DNA from: Actinospineispora spinosispora DSM 44797 | GTDB lineage: Bacteria; Actinomycetota; Actinomycetes; Mycobacteriales; Pseudonocardiaceae | Length of the DNA: 64,000 nt | Assembly: GCF_000429025.1 (NCBI RefSeq) | Contig: NZ_AUBB01000020.1 | Span: 248,001 to 312,000 of the forward strand | Direction of reading: 5' to 3' | In this document: in pieces, positions 45,701 through 48,700 of the stretch | Layout of the letters: each line of letters opens with the position of its first letter | Position numbering within the stretch: position 1 is the stretch's first letter | The notes under the pieces: generated by a model | What the model was told of the DNA's origin: nothing | Databases searched by the model: none | What the model saw: the letters and a program-made list of their open reading frames with translations, nothing else | Translations under genes and position numbers: made by a program

Positions 45701-48700
45701 ATGGTACTTCTCTCATGAGTTCTTCGTGAACGCGCCGCAGCGTCTCCTTGATCCAGTCGTCGCTCTTGTTCAGCCGATCAGCAGCCGCCATCCGGGCGGC
45801 CGCCTCGTCACGCGCCAACCCATACTTCCAATTCCATTCAACGGACTGGTCGTGCTGCTTACCCCAGTCGGCCACCGACTCGACCGGATGGGGCCCTGAC
45901 ACCTGGACTTGCTCATGCCCCGCCGAGTCAGGCCCGAGACCGTACCCGTGTTCCGAGTTGGTGACCTGGCTGTGCGCGGTCGACTCCTGCCCCGCATCAG
46001 CCTTCGCCGACGTCGGCTCGGAGTGCGCCTGAGACTCCGCGGAAGGCTGGTCGGACCGCGATGCGCTCGCCGCGCTGGCCGAGGTGGGTTCAACCGGTCG
46101 CGGCTCAGCAGGTCTAGGCACCTGGAGCTGACTCTGAACCTCGCCGGGACCCCCCGTCCCGGAGTGTTCGACCGCACTGTCTCCTGGCCGCTGCCCTGCA
46201 GGTCCACTGTGACCGGAACCCTCTGCTCTTGCCGGATTTCCGGCACGGGCAGGTCTTTCACCATCGAGCTTGGCGGGTGTCTTCCCCGGTTCCTGCGCCG
46301 GAGTCGCCGGTCGAGCCGGCGCAGCCGGATCGTTCAGATGGGCCAGACCGTCTGAGGTGACCTGCGCTTCCGATGAGTGGGGCTTGGCCCGCTCGAGCCC
46401 GCCGGGGGACACGGTATTGGAATTGGACACCCGGTCGTTTGCGTTCTTGTACGCGCCGCTGAACAGATCGCCATGCGTACCGTCATGTTCCAGCCAGGCG
46501 CCTTTATTCACGCCATTTCCGAACGACTTTTCGTACGCGTCGAGGGCCCCGGCACGAAACTCTTGACTGATCGCGGTCAGGTGCTCGTCGGAAACCTTCA
46601 GGTGTTCCGGACTTTCCGGATGCCCCACGATCCGCTGGAGTTCATCCCCGGCACGTCGTAGCACTCTGGAGCGATCAGCTTCACGATCCAAGATGTCCGC
46701 TGCTTGCGACTTCAGTTTGCCGTAGTCCTGGAGCCCCTTGCTCTCGGCCCACTCTTTTTTCGCTTGGGCGTCGACTTTGCCCTTGAACTGCTCACCGGCG
46801 CGTTCAAGACCGTCACGGTCCAGCTTGCTGCCACCGAAATATCCGGGGTCGTGCGCTGCCACCGCGTCGTCAAACGCCCAATTTGCCCAATTTTTGTGGT
46901 GGTTTTCGTTGAACTTGGCGAACTGTATCCGATCGTGGACCCCGGAGTACTCCTTGGTCAGCACATCCTGCCACTGCTGGGCACCCGCACCATCTCGTAC
47001 GTTTCCGCCGTTTTGTTCGCTGATCTGGTCGTGCTGGTCACGCAGGGACGCTACCAGATCCTGGCGACCACTCTTAGCCGCTGATTCGGACATCTTGTTC
47101 GGGCCATCAGCACGGGCATGCCGATCATAGTTGAATACAACTTCGTTGATACCTTCTTCCCGAGCGTTGATTTTCTCCAGCTTCGCGGGAAGTTGATCGA
47201 TCAGTTCCTGGTGTGTCCCGTTGTTCTTGACACTATCACCCTTGGCGAATGACTTGTTGAGCGTCGCCATATCTTGGGCATGTGCCTGCTGGATCGGATC
47301 GAGATCTAGCCGCATGTTCCGATATGCGCCGTCTGGATGCTCGTTCCGCACCCACATGTCCAGCTCTTTATCGAATCTGATGTCCGACTGCTTGAGGACA
47401 GCGGAATTCTCGGGAAGGTGGTCTTCAAGATAGTCGACGTCGCGCCTGAACTCAGCTACCTTCTGGTAGTACTCATCGACGAACCGCTGCCGAGCTTCTT
47501 CTTTGTGGTAATAGGACTCCGCTTTGCTCCCGTAGCTGTCGACGACATCGTGGACGACGGAATCTGACTTATCGCCATGCGGATGCTGCTCGGTCGGATT
47601 CTCACGCTTGTTGACCACATCGGCCAACATGTCCGATCGGTAGGATTTCGCCGCGGCCTTGGCACCTTCGCTGCCTTCCGGCAGGCCCCGACCACCAAAA
47701 AGATCGTTCTCTTGGAACTTCCGATATCCCTGGTGCAGTTGCTCCTCGATCTGAGAACTGTGTTTATCGAGCTGATGACTTGCCTGGGCCTGGGCGTCGG
47801 CCTTCTCCGTGGCGACCCCGTAATCCCGGTTGAAGATCACGTCCTTCGGCTGATCGGCCTCCGGGTCCCTCGGCGGTGCCTGCCGGTTGTCACCGCGCTC
47901 ACCCGGATTTGCGTTGCGGTCACTTGGTCGGCCCTCGGGCGAACCCTCTCTCGGCCGCACCCCCTGGCCAGACGCCGGGTCGGCGGGACGAGGCTGTCGC
48001 GAGGCCAGCGGCAAGTCCGATGACCCGGAGCCTGTCGAGTCCGGCTGCTTCCCCGGCGCACCGGTCAGGTCCCTGCCGTCTCCCCCGCCCTCGGTAGCCG
48101 ATTTTGAGGTAGTGGGCGTCGAAGGCTTCGCCTCACCGGAGTTGTATCCCGAATCGGTCGAGTCGGTGGACGGACGACGGTCAGCATCGGGCGTACGGCC
48201 GTCTGCTCGCTCCAGCCCCGATGCACCACTCGGTTTCTCCCGGCCAGGCTGCACAATGCCTGATTGCCCGGACGCGCCGGTGTCACGTGCCGGCGGCGCC
48301 GGATGACCCTCGCTGACGGCACCACCGGGCCGACCACCCACCGGCCCACCCGGCTGCTGCACCACCTCACTCGGCCGACCACCCCCAGGCCCACCCGCAC
48401 CCTCCACCAGACGACCGGCCGGCGGCACCGCAACGCGCTCCGGCCCACCACCCGACACCGACGGCTGCACAGCGTGCTCCTGGTCAGCACCCGAACCCAC
48501 CGGCGGACCCTCACCCCGCCCCGGCGACGGCTCCACCCGACCATTACCACCGGCAACACCATCACCAGGCCGACCACCCACCGGCCCACCCGGCTGCTGC
48601 ACTCCATCACCAGGACGACCACCCGAGCTCTCAATCGGACGGCCGGCCGGCGGCGGCTGCGAAATGTGCTCCTGCCCAGCTCCGCCGGGCCCACCGGACC

